This document shows, one piece after another, positions 20,697 to 30,974 of a stretch of 64,000 bases of DNA (positions are counted from its first letter, which is position 1; the number at the start of each line of letters is the position of its first letter). The notes below the pieces were generated by a model, which searched no databases, had not been told where the DNA came from, and saw nothing but the letters and a program-made list of their open reading frames with translations. A program made the position numbers and the translations under genes. This stretch comes from an uncultured Pseudomonadota bacterium (lineage in GTDB: Bacteria; Pseudomonadota; Gammaproteobacteria; Steroidobacterales; Steroidobacteraceae): assembly GCA_903828595.1 (NCBI GenBank), contig CAIKMS010000021.1:62001-126000 (forward strand). The letters are read 5' to 3'.

Positions 20697-21018
20697 GCTT
20701 GCCTGCTCCGAGCCGCACCCGAGATTTTGGACGCGACACTAAGGTTGAGACGAAAAACTGCCGCGAATGATAGCCCGAGACAGCCTTACAAGCCAGACAA
20801 GGGTACCGGCGGTGGCAAATAAGGCTAAAGACCCGCACGGGCAGGCCAAGGGGGGCGCATAACCGCGTCTTAAGACGCGACGAAAAGGCCCCATTCGCAG
20901 CCTAGGTTTGACAAAGTGTGGAGTGCGTTCAGCTGTAAAAACGGTGTTTTGTTAGGCTCAACCACTGTTTTATGCCATCACGCCGGCGGATTTAGCCGGC
21001 TTAGCCTCAGGTACGCCC
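20697..21018. other. Intergenic region between efp and the fimX-like gene
   Basis: The 322-bp divergent spacer holds no credible gene. It contains a perfect 16-bp palindrome at 20864-20879 (CGCGTCTTAAGACGCG) and a TTGACA at 20908-20913 on the plus strand that could be a -35 box for the fimX-like gene, although no good -10 box follows at the usual distance. The efp promoter should lie in its left half; a TATCAT on the minus strand at about 20769-20774 is a weak -10 candidate. Confidence 0.5.
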
Positions 21019-23085
21019 ATGGCCCCGCTCAGTTCCACCGAAAACCTCGCCATCCCACTGCTGGTGCTAAGCCGCCACCCCGAGGGCAGCGAGGCGATTA
21101 ATACGATCATGCGCAAGGCCGGGCACGCCGTGCATTGCACCTGGCTGCCCAACGCGGCGGACTTAAGCGATGCGCTGATTCAGATTAATCCCCAGGCGCT
21201 GCTGATCTTTACCCGAGACAAGCTCATTGAGATGCAGGCCCTACCCCTATTACGTAAGCAGACTTCGCCACCCGTACCCATCATTTTAGTGGGTGATCCC
21301 TGTGACGAGGCCCATATCACCCAGGCACTGGCCCAAGGCGCGCAAGATTTGGTAAGTCTTAGCGCACCGGAGCGGCTGCGTTTTGTATGTGAGCGGGAGT
21401 TGCATAGCTTTCGTCTGGAGCGAGCGTTAAATCGCACGATAAATGCGGCGCAAGACTCACAAAACGCCCTGGAGCTTTTTTTGAAAGGCTCGGCCGATGC
21501 GGTTATCGAAGTGCAGGAAGGCATCGTGTTTAACACCAACCCTGCCTGGCTCACCCTGCTCGGGCTCGATTCATCAGAAGTTCTCAACGGCCAGCCGCTC
21601 ATGGATTTCTTTGACGCGGAGTCCCAATCGGCCGTTCGCGGGGCGTTGGTCGCGTGCCTGCAGGGCAAGTGGGCCGACCATACACTACGGGCCGGCACAC
21701 GATTGGCAAACGGCACATCACAAGCGATGGATTTTTCGCTACTGCGTACACAGTTTGAGGGTGAACCCTCTGTGCGGTTTGTGGTGTCAGCCGCCCGCCG
21801 GGACGATGCCCAGGTGGAACGACAACTGCGCGACGCCGTGCAAACAGACCCCACAACCGGCTTGCTTCATCGTCGATTTTTTTTAGAACAAATGCACGAA
21901 CGCCTCAATCTGCCGATCAAGGGCGGCTTACGCCAAGTTGCGCTGATTCGCCTGGATAAATACGAGGCAATACTCAACCAGGTGGGCGCGGTTTGTATTG
22001 ATGATGTGATGATGCAGTTTGGTCAGCTCGTTCACTCGCAGATTCAAGGTCAAGATCTGGCTGGGCGATTCAATGATTCCAGCTTTATTCTTCTGCTGGA
22101 GCGGGGCAACGGCCGTGACGTGATTGCCTGGGCAAAGCATATCGTCAACAAAGTAGCTACCCACCGCTTTACTATTGACGGCATCGTGATCACGCCTACA
22201 GCCACTGTGGGTCTAAGCCTTTTAAATACTTCACACCCCGAGCCTAATTCAGCGATTCAAGATGCTTATCATGCGGCCCGAGAAGCCGGTGAAAAAGGTG
22301 GAAACCAAGTCTACTCATTCGCACACGCTGAAGAAGACACGCGAATCTTAAATGGTGATGCCGTCTGGGTGCACCACATCAAAGCAGCTTTGATGAGCAA
22401 CCGTTTCCGCCTAGTCCAGCAGCCTATTGCCAGCCTGTTAGGTGATGACAAAACGCTCTACGACGTGCTGGTGCGTATGCTGGATGAACAAAATCAGGAA
22501 GTTCTGCCTTCCGAATTCATACCGGCCGCCGAACGTAACGATTTAATGAAAAGCATCGATCGCTGGGTGATTGGTGCCTCTATGGCCTTTTGTGCGTCAC
22601 GTAAGCCCGAGACCGTCTTTGTGCGCCTGGCCCGAGACAGCGTAACGGATCGCTCGTTACCTATCTGGCTGAGCAACCAGCTTAAAGCGTTTAAAATTGA
22701 ACCGCAGCGCCTGTGCTTTCAGGTAACCGAAGAGGTCTTAGGACGCTCCCTGACTCAGGGCATTGAATTCCGACAAGCCGTGGCTGCTCAGGGCTTTGGG
22801 TTTGCCATTGAGCGCTTTGGCTCTGGCTCCAGCGGTGCTGAACTGATTGAACAGATCAAACCCGACTTCGTAAAAATCGACGGTGCGCTCATGCAAGGCA
22901 TTATTAATGACCTTGCGCTACAGCAACGGGTGCGCACACTGGTTGATCTGGCCAAAACGGTGAACGCGGTAACCATCGCTGAACGCGTAGAAGATGCCAA
23001 CACCATGGCTGTGATGTGGCAACTCGGTATTGAGTTTATTCAGGGTTATCTCGTGCACAAGCCGGAGACCGTCACGTTGGGCTGA
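21019..23085 (+). CDS. fimX: FimX-like protein: receiver-like, PAS, degenerate GGDEF and EAL
   Basis: A 688-residue cytoplasmic protein with the size and domain order of FimX (about 690): a receiver-like N-terminal domain (about 12-135), a PAS domain (about 145-265), GGDEF-like (about 280-430) and EAL-like (about 450-688). The GGDEF signature is NDSSF (352-356), and EAL is DVL (482-484); the DFG-type loop is ERFGSG (598-603). It is therefore probably a c-di-GMP receptor and not a cyclase or phosphodiesterase. Segments such as VRMLDEQNQEVLPSEFIPAA and RVEDANTMAVMWQLG strongly resemble FimX, which links c-di-GMP to type IV pilus assembly. fimV is in the same window. No good Shine-Dalgarno is seen. 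Confidence 0.82.
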   Translation: MAPLSSTENLAIPLLVLSRHPEGSEAINTIMRKAGHAVHCTWLPNAADLSDALIQINPQALLIFTRDKLIEMQALPLLRKQTSPPVPIILVGDPCDEAHITQALAQGAQDLVSLSAPERLRFVCERELHSFRLERALNRTINAAQDSQNALELFLKGSADAVIEVQEGIVFNTNPAWLTLLGLDSSEVLNGQPLMDFFDAESQSAVRGALVACLQGKWADHTLRAGTRLANGTSQAMDFSLLRTQFEGEPSVRFVVSAARRDDAQVERQLRDAVQTDPTTGLLHRRFFLEQMHERLNLPIKGGLRQVALIRLDKYEAILNQVGAVCIDDVMMQFGQLVHSQIQGQDLAGRFNDSSFILLLERGNGRDVIAWAKHIVNKVATHRFTIDGIVITPTATVGLSLLNTSHPEPNSAIQDAYHAAREAGEKGGNQVYSFAHAEEDTRILNGDAVWVHHIKAALMSNRFRLVQQPIASLLGDDKTLYDVLVRMLDEQNQEVLPSEFIPAAERNDLMKSIDRWVIGASMAFCASRKPETVFVRLARDSVTDRSLPIWLSNQLKAFKIEPQRLCFQVTEEVLGRSLTQGIEFRQAVAAQGFGFAIERFGSGSSGAELIEQIKPDFVKIDGALMQGIINDLALQQRVRTLVDLAKTVNAVTIAERVEDANTMAVMWQLGIEFIQGYLVHKPETVTLG

Positions 23086-23224
23086 TTGGGCACCGAGCAT
23101 CCCGTGCGGTCAGGACTCAAACTGCAACCCTCGCGGGACGATTCAAATTTGATGGCAAACATGGCAGGCTGTTTGGGTTATTTACGGCGCAATAATCCGT
23201 CTCTTGCTGGGAAGCCGCACCATC

Positions 23225-24100
23225 GTGACCACTCAAAACCCTACGCACAGCCTCAACCAACCCAAGACCTGTGGCAATTGTGAGGCGATCCTTACCGGCC
23301 CTTATTGCGCACAGTGCGGTCAGCATGCCCACACCAGCGCCCGCAACCTAGCTGCGGTTATTCACGACCTGTGGCATGACGTCACACATTTAGACGGGCG
23401 ACTCTGGCACACGCTGGTGCTGTTGCTCATCCAGCCCGGCCGACTAACGGCAGATTACTTTCAAGAAAAGCGCGCGCGCTATCTGCCACCGGTGCGACTC
23501 TACCTGGTGCTAAGTCTGATCTTTTTTAGCTTCACGCTCAGCAACCCAAGTTCCGAGACTCATTCAGACACAAAGCAAGCCCCGGTTGATATCAGTACGC
23601 CTGGTGGCAGCTGCCAGATGAGTCCTACGGGTTTTGGTCTGGTTGATCAGGCGTTCAAAACGGTGTGCGCGAAAATTGAACCTGATCAGGGGTCGAGCTT
23701 TTCCAAGCTGTTGATACACAACATTCCGAAAATGATGTTTGTGTTCCTACCGGTGCTCGCGGTCTTTATGCTGCTTTTGTATCACAGGCCCAAGCGCTAT
23801 TACGTCGAGCATCTGATCTATCTGTTACACAATCACTGCGCGGTTTTTCTGGCTTTTTCACTGGTGACGCTGCTGGGTCTACTCAGCAAATTATGGTCAC
23901 CCTTAGGCGTGCTGGAAGACGCCTGGGCATTGCTGGTGCCTTTCTATCTGGCTTGGTATCCCTATAAATCACTGCGCCGCTACTACGGTCAGAGCCGGCG
24001 CTTAACTGCTTTTAAGTACATCTTACTGGCCGGCGCCTATACCGCATGTCTGGTGCTAACACTCCTGGGCACGGCCGTGCTGACGGCTTTGGAGGGTTAA
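23225..24100 (+). CDS. DUF3667 family zinc-ribbon membrane protein
   Basis: Unknown function. I favour GTG 23225 (291 residues), preceded by GGGAAG ten bases upstream, over a TTG seven codons earlier. An N-terminal zinc ribbon (CGNC and CAQCGQ, first 40 residues) is followed by a conserved soluble stretch (HDLWHDVTHLDGRLWHTL, LIQPGRLTADYFQEKRARY) and about four or five hydrophobic segments: LYLVLSLIFFSFTL, MFVFLPVLAVFMLLLY, CAVFLAFSLVTLLGLL, ALLVPFYLAWY and the C-terminal LLAGAYTACLVLTLLGTAVL. This layout matches DUF3667. It lies 139 bp after the fimX-like gene on the same strand, with no visible link in function. Confidence 0.75.
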   Translation: MTTQNPTHSLNQPKTCGNCEAILTGPYCAQCGQHAHTSARNLAAVIHDLWHDVTHLDGRLWHTLVLLLIQPGRLTADYFQEKRARYLPPVRLYLVLSLIFFSFTLSNPSSETHSDTKQAPVDISTPGGSCQMSPTGFGLVDQAFKTVCAKIEPDQGSSFSKLLIHNIPKMMFVFLPVLAVFMLLLYHRPKRYYVEHLIYLLHNHCAVFLAFSLVTLLGLLSKLWSPLGVLEDAWALLVPFYLAWYPYKSLRRYYGQSRRLTAFKYILLAGAYTACLVLTLLGTAVLTALEG

Positions 24101-24136
24101 ACGCCCTCCCCTAAGCCAAGTAGAGGCACCCGAAGT

Positions 24137-26395
24137 TCAGCCCGCGGCGTCGGCCAGCTCCAGCGCCGTTACTTTGCGGTAATTTTTAGGCAGCATCGCA
24201 CCGCGCTGCGCACGCTCACCGCGATACTCCTTCAGATCGGCAAAACTCAAAGTCATGTGCCGATCGTTACAGATCACTTTAAGCTTATTGCCCGGTACAA
24301 CCACCGCCAGACCCACCAACAACTCCTCGCGGGATTCAGCTTTGGCGGTTGGGATATTGAAAAGCTTGTTGCCACGGCCCTTCGTCAATTCCGGCAATTC
24401 GCTCACCAGAAAGGCGAGTAACCGTCCTTCCGTGTTCACTACGACAACCAAGGCCTGGTCCGACGACGGCACGGCCGTAGGGGCGAGAGCACGCGCGCCT
24501 TCAGGCACGCTGAGCACCGCCTTACCCGCCTTGTTGCGGCTGTACAGGTCGCTTAGCTTGGTCACAAATCCATAGCCCACATCAGAGGCCAGTAACCATC
24601 GATCTTCCGGCTCACCGAGCAAGACACCCGCAAAAGTTGCACCATCCGGCGGATCGACACGACCTGACAGAGGTTCGCCCTGCCCGCGTGCCGAGGGCAG
24701 TTGATGGGCAGGCACACAGTACGTGCGTCCGGTGGAGTCCAGAAACACCGCCTGTTGAGTGCTCTTGCCGCGTGCCGCTGACTGAAAACCGTCGCCACTC
24801 TTGTAGGACAGACTCTTCGGATCAATTTCATGACCTTTAGCCTGACGCACCCAGCCTGCGGTGGAGAGCACGACGGTCACCGGCTCACTCACCAACAGCT
24901 CTGTCTCATCAATGGCCTGTGCCGCGCTACGTTCCACTAACTTGGTACGCCGCTTGTCGCCGTATTTCTCAGCGTCGGCTATCAGTTCAGACCGAATCAA
25001 GGCGATAAGTTGCGAGCGATCCGACAACTTACCCTGTAGCTCATCACGCTCGGCGGCAAGCTCGGCTTGCTCGCCGCGGATCTTCATCTCCTCCAGACGC
25101 GCCAAATGGCGCAAACGGGTCTCTAAGATGGCCTCAGCCTGCTCGTGACTGAGCGAAAACCGCGCCATCAGCACAGCGCGAGGCTCATCTTCCGTACGGA
25201 CGATCCGAATCACTTCATCCAGATTCAGAAACGCAATCAGTAATCCGTCTAAGATGTGCAGACGCGAGAGGACTTTACCTAATCGGTATTCAAGACGGCG
25301 ACGGACCGTAGCCTCACGGAACTGCAGCCACTCGCTCAAGATTGCCTTCAAGTCCATGACGCGCGGTCGGCCATCAAGGGCGATCACGTTCAAGTTAACG
25401 CGATAAGTGCGCTCCAAGTCGGTAGTCGCGAACAAATGCGTCATCAACTGCTCGGCATCAACCCGGTTTGATTTCAGCTCAAGCACAATACGGATAGGAT
25501 CTTCGTGATCAGACTCATCACGAATGTTTTCCAACATCGGCAGCTTTTTAGCGCGTATTTGTTGGGCAATCTGCTCTTGAACGCGTGAACCGGAGACTTG
25601 ATACGGCAGGGCGGTAATGATGATCTCACCGTCTCCAAGCTCGTAAATGGCCCGGGCGCGATAGGTTCCGTTTCCGGTTTCGTAAATGCTGCGCAGGTCA
25701 GCCTTAGGTGTGATGATTTCAGCACCAGTAGGCAAATCCGGACCCGGCATCAACTTGATCAGCTCACGGATACCCACATCCGGCTCATCAAGTAGCCTTA
25801 CGCAAGCATTAACGACCTCTTTAAGATTATGCGGCGGAACATCGGTGGCCATACCCACCGCGATGCCCGTGGTGCCATTCAGCAACAGGTTGGGCAAGCG
25901 GGCTGGCAGCAGCGCCGGCTCATCCATGGTTCCATCAAAGTTAGGTACCCAGTCAACCGTCCCTTGGCCTAACTCTGAGAGCAGTGTATCTGCGTAGGGC
26001 TGCAGCCGGGCTTCGGTATAACGCATGGCCGCAAACGACTTAGGATCATCCGTGGATCCCCAGTTTCCCTGACCATCAACAATCGGGTAGCGATAAGAAA
26101 ACGGCTGCGCCATGTGCACCATGGCCTCATAACAGGCGCTGTCACCGTGTGGATGATATTTACCCAACACGTCACCAACCGTACGCGCGCTTTTTTTATG
26201 CTTCGCGTTATTGCCAAGGCTTAATTCGCTCATCGCATAAATGATTCGTCGCTGCACCGGCTTTAACCCATCGGCGAGCATGGGTAATGCACGATCCAAG
26301 ATGACGTACATGGAATAATCCAGATAAGCCTTCTCAGTAAAGGCGCGCAGCGGGCGCTGCTCTACGCCTTCAAAATTCAGTTCACCCGACTTCAT
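24137..26395 (-). CDS. parC: DNA topoisomerase IV subunit A
   Basis: The DNA-cleaving subunit of topoisomerase IV, which decatenates sister chromosomes. The 752-residue protein has the catalytic Tyr in [10 protein letters not shown], an upstream [20 protein letters not shown] segment (quinolone-resistance-determining region with Ser and the following acidic/small residues) and a beta-pinwheel C-terminal domain. Its start overlaps the parE stop by four bases. The length matches ParC rather than GyrA, which is longer. Confidence 0.95.
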   Translation of the reverse strand: MKSGELNFEGVEQRPLRAFTEKAYLDYSMYVILDRALPMLADGLKPVQRRIIYAMSELSLGNNAKHKKSARTVGDVLGKYHPHGDSACYEAMVHMAQPFSYRYPIVDGQGNWGSTDDPKSFAAMRYTEARLQPYADTLLSELGQGTVDWVPNFDGTMDEPALLPARLPNLLLNGTTGIAVGMATDVPPHNLKEVVNACVRLLDEPDVGIRELIKLMPGPDLPTGAEIITPKADLRSIYETGNGTYRARAIYELGDGEIIITALPYQVSGSRVQEQIAQQIRAKKLPMLENIRDESDHEDPIRIVLELKSNRVDAEQLMTHLFATTDLERTYRVNLNVIALDGRPRVMDLKAILSEWLQFREATVRRRLEYRLGKVLSRLHILDGLLIAFLNLDEVIRIVRTEDEPRAVLMARFSLSHEQAEAILETRLRHLARLEEMKIRGEQAELAAERDELQGKLSDRSQLIALIRSELIADAEKYGDKRRTKLVERSAAQAIDETELLVSEPVTVVLSTAGWVRQAKGHEIDPKSLSYKSGDGFQSAARGKSTQQAVFLDSTGRTYCVPAHQLPSARGQGEPLSGRVDPPDGATFAGVLLGEPEDRWLLASDVGYGFVTKLSDLYSRNKAGKAVLSVPEGARALAPTAVPSSDQALVVVVNTEGRLLAFLVSELPELTKGRGNKLFNIPTAKAESREELLVGLAVVVPGNKLKVICNDRHMTLSFADLKEYRGERAQRGAMLPKNYRKVTALELADAAG

Positions 26396-28284
26396 GGCGC
26401 AACCTCAGCCAAATCACCTTTAGACTCCAACCAACTGCGCCGATCGGCCGCACGTTTTTTGGCCAGCAACATATCCATCAACTGATCCGTCTCATCTTGC
26501 GCATCGACGGTTAACTGCACTAGGCGCCGGGTCTGCGGAGCCATCGTGGTTTCACGCAACTGCAGAGGATTCATTTCACCCAATCCCTTGAAGCGGGTTA
26601 CGGTGACTTTGCCACGCTGATTCTCAGCAGCAATACGATCAAGAATTCCGCGCCGTTCCGCATCATCGAGCGCGTAATAAACGTTTTTGGCCACATCAAT
26701 GCGATACAAAGGTGGCATAGCCACAAAGACATGGCCGCTCTCCACAATCGGCCTAAAATGCCGCAGGAACAAGGCGCACAGCAACGTCGCAATGTGCAGA
26801 CCGTCGGAGTCAGCGTCCGCTAAAATACAGATCTTGTGATAGCGCAACCCTTTAAACGAAGCGGTTCCAGGATCAACGCCAATAGCCACCGCGATATCGT
26901 GAACTTCTTGGGATGCCAGGATCTCACCCACATCGACTTCCCAAGTGTTTAATATCTTGCCACGCAAAGCCATCACGGCCTGAGTCTCACGATCGCGGGC
27001 CTGCTTAGCGCTACCACCGGCAGAGTCACCCTCCACCAAAAACAGCTCACTACGCTCCGGCTCTTGCGAGGTGCAATCAGCCAACTTACCCGGCAAAGCA
27101 GGTCCGGTTGCTACGCGCTTACGAATCACTTTCTGCGAAGCTTTCAGTCGCGCTTGCGCATTGCCAATCGCTAATTGCGCAATACGCTCGCCCTGCTCGG
27201 CATGCTGGTTAAGCCAGACGCCAAAGGCATCTTTAACCAAGCCTGAAACGAAGGGGGCGGATTCTCGTGAAGAAAGGCGCTCTTTAGTTTGACCCGCAAA
27301 CTGAGGATCACGCATCTTGACCGACAACACATAAGCCAAGCGATCCCAGACATCCTCAGGCGCCAGCTTCAGGCCTCGCGGGAGCAGATTTCGGTATTCG
27401 CAAAACTCACGTACGGCATCCGTGATGCCAGCCCGCAAGCCATTGACGTGGGTGCCGCCCTCCACGGTTGGAATTAAGTTGACGTAAGACTCGCCGATGA
27501 GTTCAGTGCCGTCGGGCACCCAACAAAACGCCCACTCAGCGACTTCAGTACCACCGCTCAAGCTGGCACTGAACGGTTCATCCGGCAAACGCTCCAGTTT
27601 ATCCAGAGACTCCAGTAAATAAGCGCTTAAACCACCGGCATAAAGCCATTCTTCGTGCTCACCCGTTGCCTCAACATCCAACACCACTTTGAGGCCCGGG
27701 CACAGCACGGCCTTAGCGCGCAGGGCGTGCTTGATTTTCGATACCGATACTTTCTCTGAATCAAAGTATTTCGGATCTGGCCAGAAGTGAACCGTGGTGC
27801 CGGTGGTCTTCGGTGGGACTTTTCCAATCACTTTCAGACGCTGATCAATGTGCCCGTCTTTAAAGGTGATGAGATGTTCGGCGCCCTCGCGCCGTACCCG
27901 ACACTCGAGTCGAGTGGACAGCGCATTGACTACCGACACACCCACACCGTGCAGACCGCCGGAATGCTGATAGTTTCCTTCAGAAAATTTACCGCCGGCG
28001 TGCAGGCGGGTGAGAATCAACTCCACTCCGGGCATCTTCTCTTGCGGATGAATATCCACCGGCATACCGCGACCCTCATCACTGACCGTGACAGAGTTGT
28101 CTTTGTGCAGCGTCACGCCAATGTACTTGCCGTGACCGGACAAAGCCTCGTCAACGCTGTTGTCGATCACTTCGTGAACCAAATGGTTCGGTCGGGTGGT
28201 ATCGGTGTACATGCCGGGACGCCGGCGAACCGGGTCCAATCCGGAGAGAACTTCAATGTCAGACGCGTTATAAGTCGGGCGCAT
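26392..28284 (-). CDS. parE: DNA topoisomerase IV subunit B
   Basis: The ATPase subunit of topoisomerase IV. The 630-residue protein has the GHKL ATP-binding motifs ([37 protein letters not shown]) and the TOPRIM motifs ([27 protein letters not shown]). It begins [20 protein letters not shown], the usual ParE start. It is translated with parC through a four-base overlap. Its upstream region (28285-28431) is shared with the end of the DUF3501 operon. Confidence 0.96.
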   Translation of the reverse strand: MRPTYNASDIEVLSGLDPVRRRPGMYTDTTRPNHLVHEVIDNSVDEALSGHGKYIGVTLHKDNSVTVSDEGRGMPVDIHPQEKMPGVELILTRLHAGGKFSEGNYQHSGGLHGVGVSVVNALSTRLECRVRREGAEHLITFKDGHIDQRLKVIGKVPPKTTGTTVHFWPDPKYFDSEKVSVSKIKHALRAKAVLCPGLKVVLDVEATGEHEEWLYAGGLSAYLLESLDKLERLPDEPFSASLSGGTEVAEWAFCWVPDGTELIGESYVNLIPTVEGGTHVNGLRAGITDAVREFCEYRNLLPRGLKLAPEDVWDRLAYVLSVKMRDPQFAGQTKERLSSRESAPFVSGLVKDAFGVWLNQHAEQGERIAQLAIGNAQARLKASQKVIRKRVATGPALPGKLADCTSQEPERSELFLVEGDSAGGSAKQARDRETQAVMALRGKILNTWEVDVGEILASQEVHDIAVAIGVDPGTASFKGLRYHKICILADADSDGLHIATLLCALFLRHFRPIVESGHVFVAMPPLYRIDVAKNVYYALDDAERRGILDRIAAENQRGKVTVTRFKGLGEMNPLQLRETTMAPQTRRLVQLTVDAQDETDQLMDMLLAKKRAADRRSWLESKGDLAEVAP

Positions 28285-28398
28285 AGGTTACGAAACAGCC
28301 AATAGGTTACTGTATATATTAACAGTCTATAGAATCACCCCGCCCGACTGCAATCAGCCGACACGGCGTTGGGCACTATGGCGGGGTGCGGCGTAGAT

Positions 28399-28424
28399 AC
28401 AGGGAGCCCGGGTGGGCTCCCTGT
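28399..28424 (-). terminator. Hairpin after the DUF3501 gene
   Basis: An inverted repeat ACAGGGAGCCC/GGGCTCCCTGT with a short loop, lying just after the DUF3501 stop on the minus strand and upstream of parE. There is no T-run, so it may slow or terminate transcription only with help. Confidence 0.5.
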
Positions 28425-28431
28425 GGATCGA

Positions 28432-29034
28432 TTAAAGAGGCGCCAGATCCGCCAGCAAGGTCGCGCGTGCGGCGCCTTCGACCGTCACTTCGTGGGTGTA
28501 GGCCGGGTGGTCCACGCCGAAAGACAAGCTCGCACCGTGATGCAGGGCGACGCACAGGGCCGCGGGTAACTCCAGGCGCAAAAAGTGCACGGCGGAAGTT
28601 TTAGTCGCATTTTCACGCTCTAAATCTTCATCTGCATGCGCAAACACGCGACCCAGATCGCCTACAGCGACGTAAGCGCGATCCTCAACGCCCTTGAGCT
28701 TAGCCAGTGCCTCATGCCTTTCGACCACATCAGGAAACTCAATTAAAAGGGTGGCCTTGAAATTAGATCCGTTAGGAATCAGAGGGTTGTAGGCAGCCAA
28801 TTCATCAGCAATCGCATCAGCCTCAAAAATGCGCTCGATGCGTAACATTTCCTGCACTTGATACTGGATGGTCAATCGATCTTCAAAAAGCCAGGTCATA
28901 TTCGGCCCTACACCGACGGTGCGCAGCTTTTTATGCGCTATGACTCGATCGCGAAACTCAGCACGTTCGCGTGAGTATTGCTCTAATGGCATTAGATCCG
29001 CAGGGGTCAGAGCATAAGTAGCTGTAGTGGTCAT
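28432..29034 (-). CDS. DUF3501 family protein
   Basis: A 200-residue soluble protein of unknown function. It starts with a segment containing PADLMPLEQYSRERAEFR, then GPNMTWLFEDRLTIQYQVQEMLRIERIF, both typical of DUF3501. It shows no Cys clusters or membrane segments. It begins directly after the stop of the CCG-domain Fe-S protein gene (adjacent bases, no gap), so the pair is almost certainly co-translated. The rubrerythrin/Fe-S protein/DUF3501 trio recurs in proteobacteria, which suggests a role in redox or peroxide handling, but no reaction is established. Confidence 0.85.
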   Translation of the reverse strand: MTTTATYALTPADLMPLEQYSRERAEFRDRVIAHKKLRTVGVGPNMTWLFEDRLTIQYQVQEMLRIERIFEADAIADELAAYNPLIPNGSNFKATLLIEFPDVVERHEALAKLKGVEDRAYVAVGDLGRVFAHADEDLERENATKTSAVHFLRLELPAALCVALHHGASLSFGVDHPAYTHEVTVEGAARATLLADLAPL

Positions 29035-30396
29035 TTACGAGTTCTCCTCAATTCCATAAGCAAGACGCAACAAGGCCCACGGGTGGCGCGGCGGCGCTGT
29101 TCCAACAATGCCATTTTCAATCTGATGTCCGGCCATCGGGCAGTCACTGGAATAAAAATCAGGCTTGGCATCCTCAACGCGTTTCATCACTGGCTTACCA
29201 ATCTTCATCGATATGGCGTGAAACTCTTCCTTCACAGCATAAGTGCCGTTGTGCCCTGAGCACCGCTCAATCGTATCGATGGTGGTGTTCGGTATAAGGC
29301 TCAACAGATCGCGAGTTTTTAAGCCAATGTTCTGCACGCGCAGGTGGCAGGGGACGTGATAAGACACGCGGCCCAGTTCATTCTTAAAATCCGTACGAAG
29401 CTTGCCTTCCTTATGACGCAGCATGAGGTATTCAAACGGATCAAAAATATGAGCCTGGACCTTGCGTACTAACTCATCGTTAGGAAATAGCAGCGGCAAT
29501 TCTTGTTTGAACATCAGCACGCATGACGGTATCGGCGAGACGATATCAAAACCGTCATCGATCATCCGGGCCAACTCAGGGACATTGATATCTTTGAGCG
29601 CTTCGACGGCTTTCAAATCACCCAGTTCTAACTTAGGCATACCGCAGCACTTCTCGCGAGAGGCGATGGCAACGGGAATGCCGTTATGCTCGTATACCGC
29701 GCGCAAATCCTGGGCGATATCCGGTTCATTTCGGTTGCAATAACAGGTGGTGAACAGCGCGACCTTACCCCGCGTTACGCCTACAGGCACAACGCTTAAG
29801 GCCGGAGCCTTACGCTTGGCGTGTTCTGAGCGAAACGTCTTACTGTGATATTCAGGCACCGGAGCATCGACATGCACGCCTAAGGTCTTTTGCAGCGCCT
29901 TACGCCCCCAGGCACTGGCATTCACTGCGTTAACCACCTCGGCAACCACGGGAATACCGGCGAGGTTACCGACCAAATCCGTGGAGGATAAAATCTTGTC
30001 GCGCAGGCGCGTCGGCTGAGTCTCATGCTTGAACGCTTTCGCGCGCAGCATCAGGTGCGGAAAATCCAGATTAAAGGGATGTGGAGGTACGTAGGGGCAC
30101 TTGGTCATGTAGCACATGTCACACAAGTAGCAATTATCGACGACACCCCAGTAGGCGGCCTTTTCCACTCCGTCTAATTCACTCGTCGGGCTTTCATCGA
30201 CGGCATCAAACAAAGTGGGGAACGAGTTGCAAAGATTGAAGCAACGACGACAGCCGTGGCAAATATCAAATACGCGCTCTAGCTCCTTAAACAACGATGT
30301 CTCATCTAGGAAATCCGCGCTTTTCCAGTCAATCGCGTGGCGCGTTGGCGCCTCCAGGCTACCCTCACGGGAGGAGTTCATCGGTGTATTGCTCAC
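29035..30396 (-). CDS. Two-[4Fe-4S] CCG-domain oxidoreductase (GlpC/HdrD-like)
   Basis: A 453-residue soluble Fe-S protein. Two ferredoxin-type clusters lie near the N-terminus: CHGCRRCFNLC (about residue 46) and CYLCDMCYMTKCP (about residue 91). Two Cys-rich CCG domains follow, with TTCYCN...KCCGMP and HVPCH...ERCSGHNGTY...DCPMAGH; the second has CSG in place of CCG. It resembles the GlpC subunit and HdrD-like proteins but no flavoprotein dehydrogenase subunit is nearby. It is downstream of rubrerythrin and joined to DUF3501. Its electron partner is unknown; rubrerythrin, which here lacks its own rubredoxin domain, is an obvious candidate. Confidence 0.86.
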   Translation of the reverse strand: MSNTPMNSSREGSLEAPTRHAIDWKSADFLDETSLFKELERVFDICHGCRRCFNLCNSFPTLFDAVDESPTSELDGVEKAAYWGVVDNCYLCDMCYMTKCPYVPPHPFNLDFPHLMLRAKAFKHETQPTRLRDKILSSTDLVGNLAGIPVVAEVVNAVNASAWGRKALQKTLGVHVDAPVPEYHSKTFRSEHAKRKAPALSVVPVGVTRGKVALFTTCYCNRNEPDIAQDLRAVYEHNGIPVAIASREKCCGMPKLELGDLKAVEALKDINVPELARMIDDGFDIVSPIPSCVLMFKQELPLLFPNDELVRKVQAHIFDPFEYLMLRHKEGKLRTDFKNELGRVSYHVPCHLRVQNIGLKTRDLLSLIPNTTIDTIERCSGHNGTYAVKEEFHAISMKIGKPVMKRVEDAKPDFYSSDCPMAGHQIENGIVGTAPPRHPWALLRLAYGIEENS

Positions 30397-30414
30397 AACG
30401 TACGCCCTTTAGTG

Positions 30415-30443
30415 AAAAAGCCGAGCGCCTAGCGGCGTTCGGC
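30415..30443 (-). terminator. Rho-independent terminator after rubrerythrin
   Basis: On the minus strand, GCCGAACGCC-GCTA-GGCGCTCGGC forms a ten-base-pair stem with one mismatch or two, followed by TTTTT. It lies between the rubrerythrin stop and the Fe-S protein start, so it may reduce read-through and give more rubrerythrin than the downstream genes. Confidence 0.7.
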
Positions 30444-30452
30444 ATTAAAACG

Positions 30453-30478
30453 GGCAGGCTGTCTTAAGACAGCCTGCC
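30453..30478. repeat. 26-bp perfect palindrome in rubrerythrin 3' region
   Basis: GGCAGGCTGTC-TTAA-GACAGCCTGCC is perfectly self-complementary over 26 bases. It sits 38 bp after the rubrerythrin stop and just ahead of the T-tailed hairpin. It would form a strong RNA stem on either strand, consistent with a tandem terminator or an mRNA stabiliser. Confidence 0.75.
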
Positions 30479-30516
30479 TTTCACGAAGTGGACTGAAGAC
30501 CCACTCCGCTCGATGC

Positions 30517-30930
30517 TTACATCGAGTCCAGCGCCTTCTGGAAGCGGTTGGCGTGTGAACGCTCGGCCTTAGCCAGCGTCTCAAACCAATCAGCGATTTC
30601 GCTGAAACCTTCCTCACGCGCGGTCTTGGCCATACCAGGGTACATATCGGTGTACTCGTGGGTCTCGCCAGCGATCGCTGCCTTCAAGTTGTTGCTGGTC
30701 GAACCGATTGGCAGGCCAGTTGCTGGATCGCCAACAGCTTCAAGGTACTCCAAGTGGCCGTGTGCATGGCCCGTCTCGCCCTCAGCGGTCGAACGGAACA
30801 CGGTCGACACATCGTTGTAGCCTTCTACGTCGGCTTTCGATGCGAAGTACAGGTAACGACGGTTAGCCTGCGATTCGCCGGCAAACGCGTCCTTAAGATT
30901 CTGCTCAGTCTTGCTGCCTTTGAGGCTCAT
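30517..30930 (-). CDS. Rubrerythrin-family diiron protein without rubredoxin domain
   Basis: A 137-residue ferritin-like diiron protein, probably a peroxide reductase. Ligand motifs are [32 protein letters not shown] and AERSHANRF. The classical C-terminal rubredoxin domain (two CxxC) is absent, so electrons must come from another protein. I place the start at ATG 30928-30930 because an AAGGAGA lies five bases upstream; the longer frame would put this Shine-Dalgarno inside the gene and add a Cys-rich 11-residue lead. It heads the transcription unit with the CCG-domain Fe-S protein and DUF3501. Confidence 0.92.
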   Translation of the reverse strand: MSLKGSKTEQNLKDAFAGESQANRRYLYFASKADVEGYNDVSTVFRSTAEGETGHAHGHLEYLEAVGDPATGLPIGSTSNNLKAAIAGETHEYTDMYPGMAKTAREEGFSEIADWFETLAKAERSHANRFQKALDSM

Positions 30931-30974
30931 CAACGTCTCCTTAGAACATACGCGACAACACATTAGATCTGAAA

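Noticed and set aside
30931-30963. An 11-residue Cys-rich leader on rubrerythrin
   Set aside because: The AAGGAGA Shine-Dalgarno lies within it, five bases ahead of the internal ATG.
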